Assembly: GCA_947464585.1 (NCBI GenBank)
Contig: CANHYS010000052.1
Coordinates: 1 to 8,895, forward strand
Direction: 5' to 3'
DNA from: Planctomycetaceae bacterium
GTDB taxonomy: Bacteria; Planctomycetota; Planctomycetia; Pirellulales; UBA1268
Length of the DNA: 8,895 nt
The notes under the pieces are model-generated. The model saw only the letters and a program-made list of their open reading frames with translations. It did not search any database and was not told the DNA's origin. How positions within the stretch are numbered: the stretch's first letter is position 1; each line of letters opens with the position of its first letter. Below are positions 7,749 through 8,895 of this stretch, piece after piece. A program made the translations under genes and the position numbers.

Positions 7749-8895
7749 ATGCAAGCAAGCCTGCGTTTCCTCATCGTGGCATCCACTGTCATGGCGTGCG
7801 TGGTGTTGCCCTCCATGCCGGCCACGGCCGAAGATCCGAAGCCTGTCACCTTCGACGACAACGTCGCCGGGATTCTCAAGAAGAACTGTCTGCAGTGCCA
7901 CGGTGAAGCGAAACAGGAGGCAGGTCTCAACTTCGCGACGTATGCCTCTCTGGTGAAGGGGGGCAGCGGCGGCGTGGTGGTGGTGGCGGGTCGCTCGAGC
8001 GCCAGCCGGCTCCTGGAAGTGATCGCGACCGAGGATCCCGACGCGCGGATGCCACCCGACAACGATCAGCTGCCGGCCGATCAGATCGCGATGATCAAGA
8101 CCTGGATCGACACGGGCCTCCGGGAGAATTCCGGCAGCTCGGTCGCCGCCACCCGCACGCTCGGCTTCAAGCCGGCGGCGGCGACGCAGGCCAACGACGG
8201 ACCGCCGCCGGTGCCAGGCAAGCTGCCCGCCTTCGAGCGACGCAAGACCCACCGCCCCTACCCCGTGCTCGCCCTGGCCGCCAGTCCGCGGGCCCCGCTC
8301 GCGGCGGTGGCATCCTACGAGGCGATCGAACTGATGGCCTCGCAGGACAAGAGCTACGGCGCCATTGCCTTCCCCGAGGGGGAGCCACTCGTGCTGAAGT
8401 TCAGTCCGTCTGGCCGCGTGCTGCTCGCCGCTGGCGGCAAGCCGGTGCAGAACGGCGCAGCCGTGCTCTTCGACGTCACCACGGGCAAGCGGCTGTCATC
8501 GGTCGGCGACGAGACCGATGCAGTGCTGGCCGCCGACATCTCGCCCGACGAGCGGCAGGTGGCGATTGGCGGCTCGGGCAAGGTCGTGAAGATCTTTTCG
8601 ACCGAAGACGGCAAACTCCTGCACACCCTCGCCAAGCACACCGACTGGATCACGGCCCTGGCGTTCAGCCCCGATGGGAAACTCTTGGCCACCGGCGACC
8701 GGATCGGCAACATCCATCTGTGGGATGCCAAGTCGGGCGGGATCGTGCTGCCCCTTTCCGAGCACAAGGGGGCGATCCGAACGCTCTCGTGGCGGAGCGA
8801 CAGCGGCGTGGTCGCCTCCTGCGGCGAAGACGGCCTGATCGTCTGGTGGGATGTGAAGGATGGCTGGCCCGCGATCACCAAGCCGAATGCCCACC
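7749..8895 (+). CDS. Exported PSCyt1 c-type cytochrome fused to WD40 repeats, C-terminus off the right edge
   Basis: 382 codons are visible and the reading frame is open to the window end. A Sec signal peptide covers residues 1 to about 27 (hydrophobic about 8-22, cleavage near ATA-ED). The planctomycete cytochrome C domain PSCyt1 spans about 34-124: C47-LQ-C50-H51 is the heme-attachment motif, and M101 in ARMPPD is the likely axial Met. A Pro/Ala-rich linker (about 128-165) leads into WD40-type repeats. About five are seen (starting near 172, 212, 256, 296 and 338), the last two clear from HLWD and VWWD endings. The repeat count is incomplete, since a propeller usually needs seven. Electron transfer in the periplasm combined with protein or ligand binding by the propeller is inferred; no catalytic site is visible. 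It follows the PPC gene after 93 bases without a terminator. The start at 7749 is fixed by AGGAG 8 bases upstream and by the signal peptide. Confidence 0.9.
   Translation, partial: MQASLRFLIVASTVMACVVLPSMPATAEDPKPVTFDDNVAGILKKNCLQCHGEAKQEAGLNFATYASLVKGGSGGVVVVAGRSSASRLLEVIATEDPDARMPPDNDQLPADQIAMIKTWIDTGLRENSGSSVAATRTLGFKPAAATQANDGPPPVPGKLPAFERRKTHRPYPVLALAASPRAPLAAVASYEAIELMASQDKSYGAIAFPEGEPLVLKFSPSGRVLLAAGGKPVQNGAAVLFDVTTGKRLSSVGDETDAVLAADISPDERQVAIGGSGKVVKIFSTEDGKLLHTLAKHTDWITALAFSPDGKLLATGDRIGNIHLWDAKSGGIVLPLSEHKGAIRTLSWRSDSGVVASCGEDGLIVWWDVKDGWPAITKPNAH

Noticed and set aside
1..8895. CRISPR arrays, tRNA or rRNA genes, insertion sequences, attachment sites
   Set aside because: I saw no spaced repeat arrays, no cloverleaf-like or rRNA-like sequence, no transposase motifs and no terminal inverted repeats.

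Overview
The window reads as a chromosomal stretch from a planctomycete, most likely in or near the Pirellulales. The grounds are high G+C throughout and four consecutive genes built from planctomycete-enriched domain families: DUF1501, PSCyt2/DUF1549 with PSD1/DUF1553, PPC repeats, and a PSCyt1 cytochrome fused to WD40 repeats. I cannot name a species from sequence alone.

Layout. On the minus strand, positions 1 to about 1026 hold most of an enolase-superfamily enzyme of the mandelate racemase subgroup; its C-terminus lies beyond the left edge. A divergent intergenic region follows (about 1027-1286). It contains a perfect 12-bp inverted repeat embedded in a plausible minus-strand promoter, and a weaker plus-strand promoter candidate. 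From 1287 to the right edge, four plus-strand genes lie head to tail with gaps of 69, about 54 and 93 bases: a DUF1501 protein with a twin-arginine-type leader; a secreted BIG2/DUF1549/DUF1553 protein with two CH heme-type motifs; a secreted IPT/PPC beta-sandwich protein; and a secreted PSCyt1-WD40 protein cut by the right edge. No terminator is visible between them, so an operon is likely, though the last gap carries two tandem repeat pairs and could hold its own control.

How the genes may work together. All four plus-strand products appear to be exported. They combine an alkaline-phosphatase-fold protein, two predicted c-type cytochrome proteins and one non-catalytic beta-domain scaffold. 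A reasonable inference is a cell-envelope assembly that processes an unknown substrate with heme proteins involved. The divergent enzyme keeps the metal ligands and catalytic lysines of acid-sugar dehydratases and racemases at the exact spacing of mandelate racemase. It could act in the cytoplasm on a sugar acid, possibly one linked to the exported module. That link rests only on the shared divergent control region. The biochemical function of these DUF modules is, as far as I know, not established.
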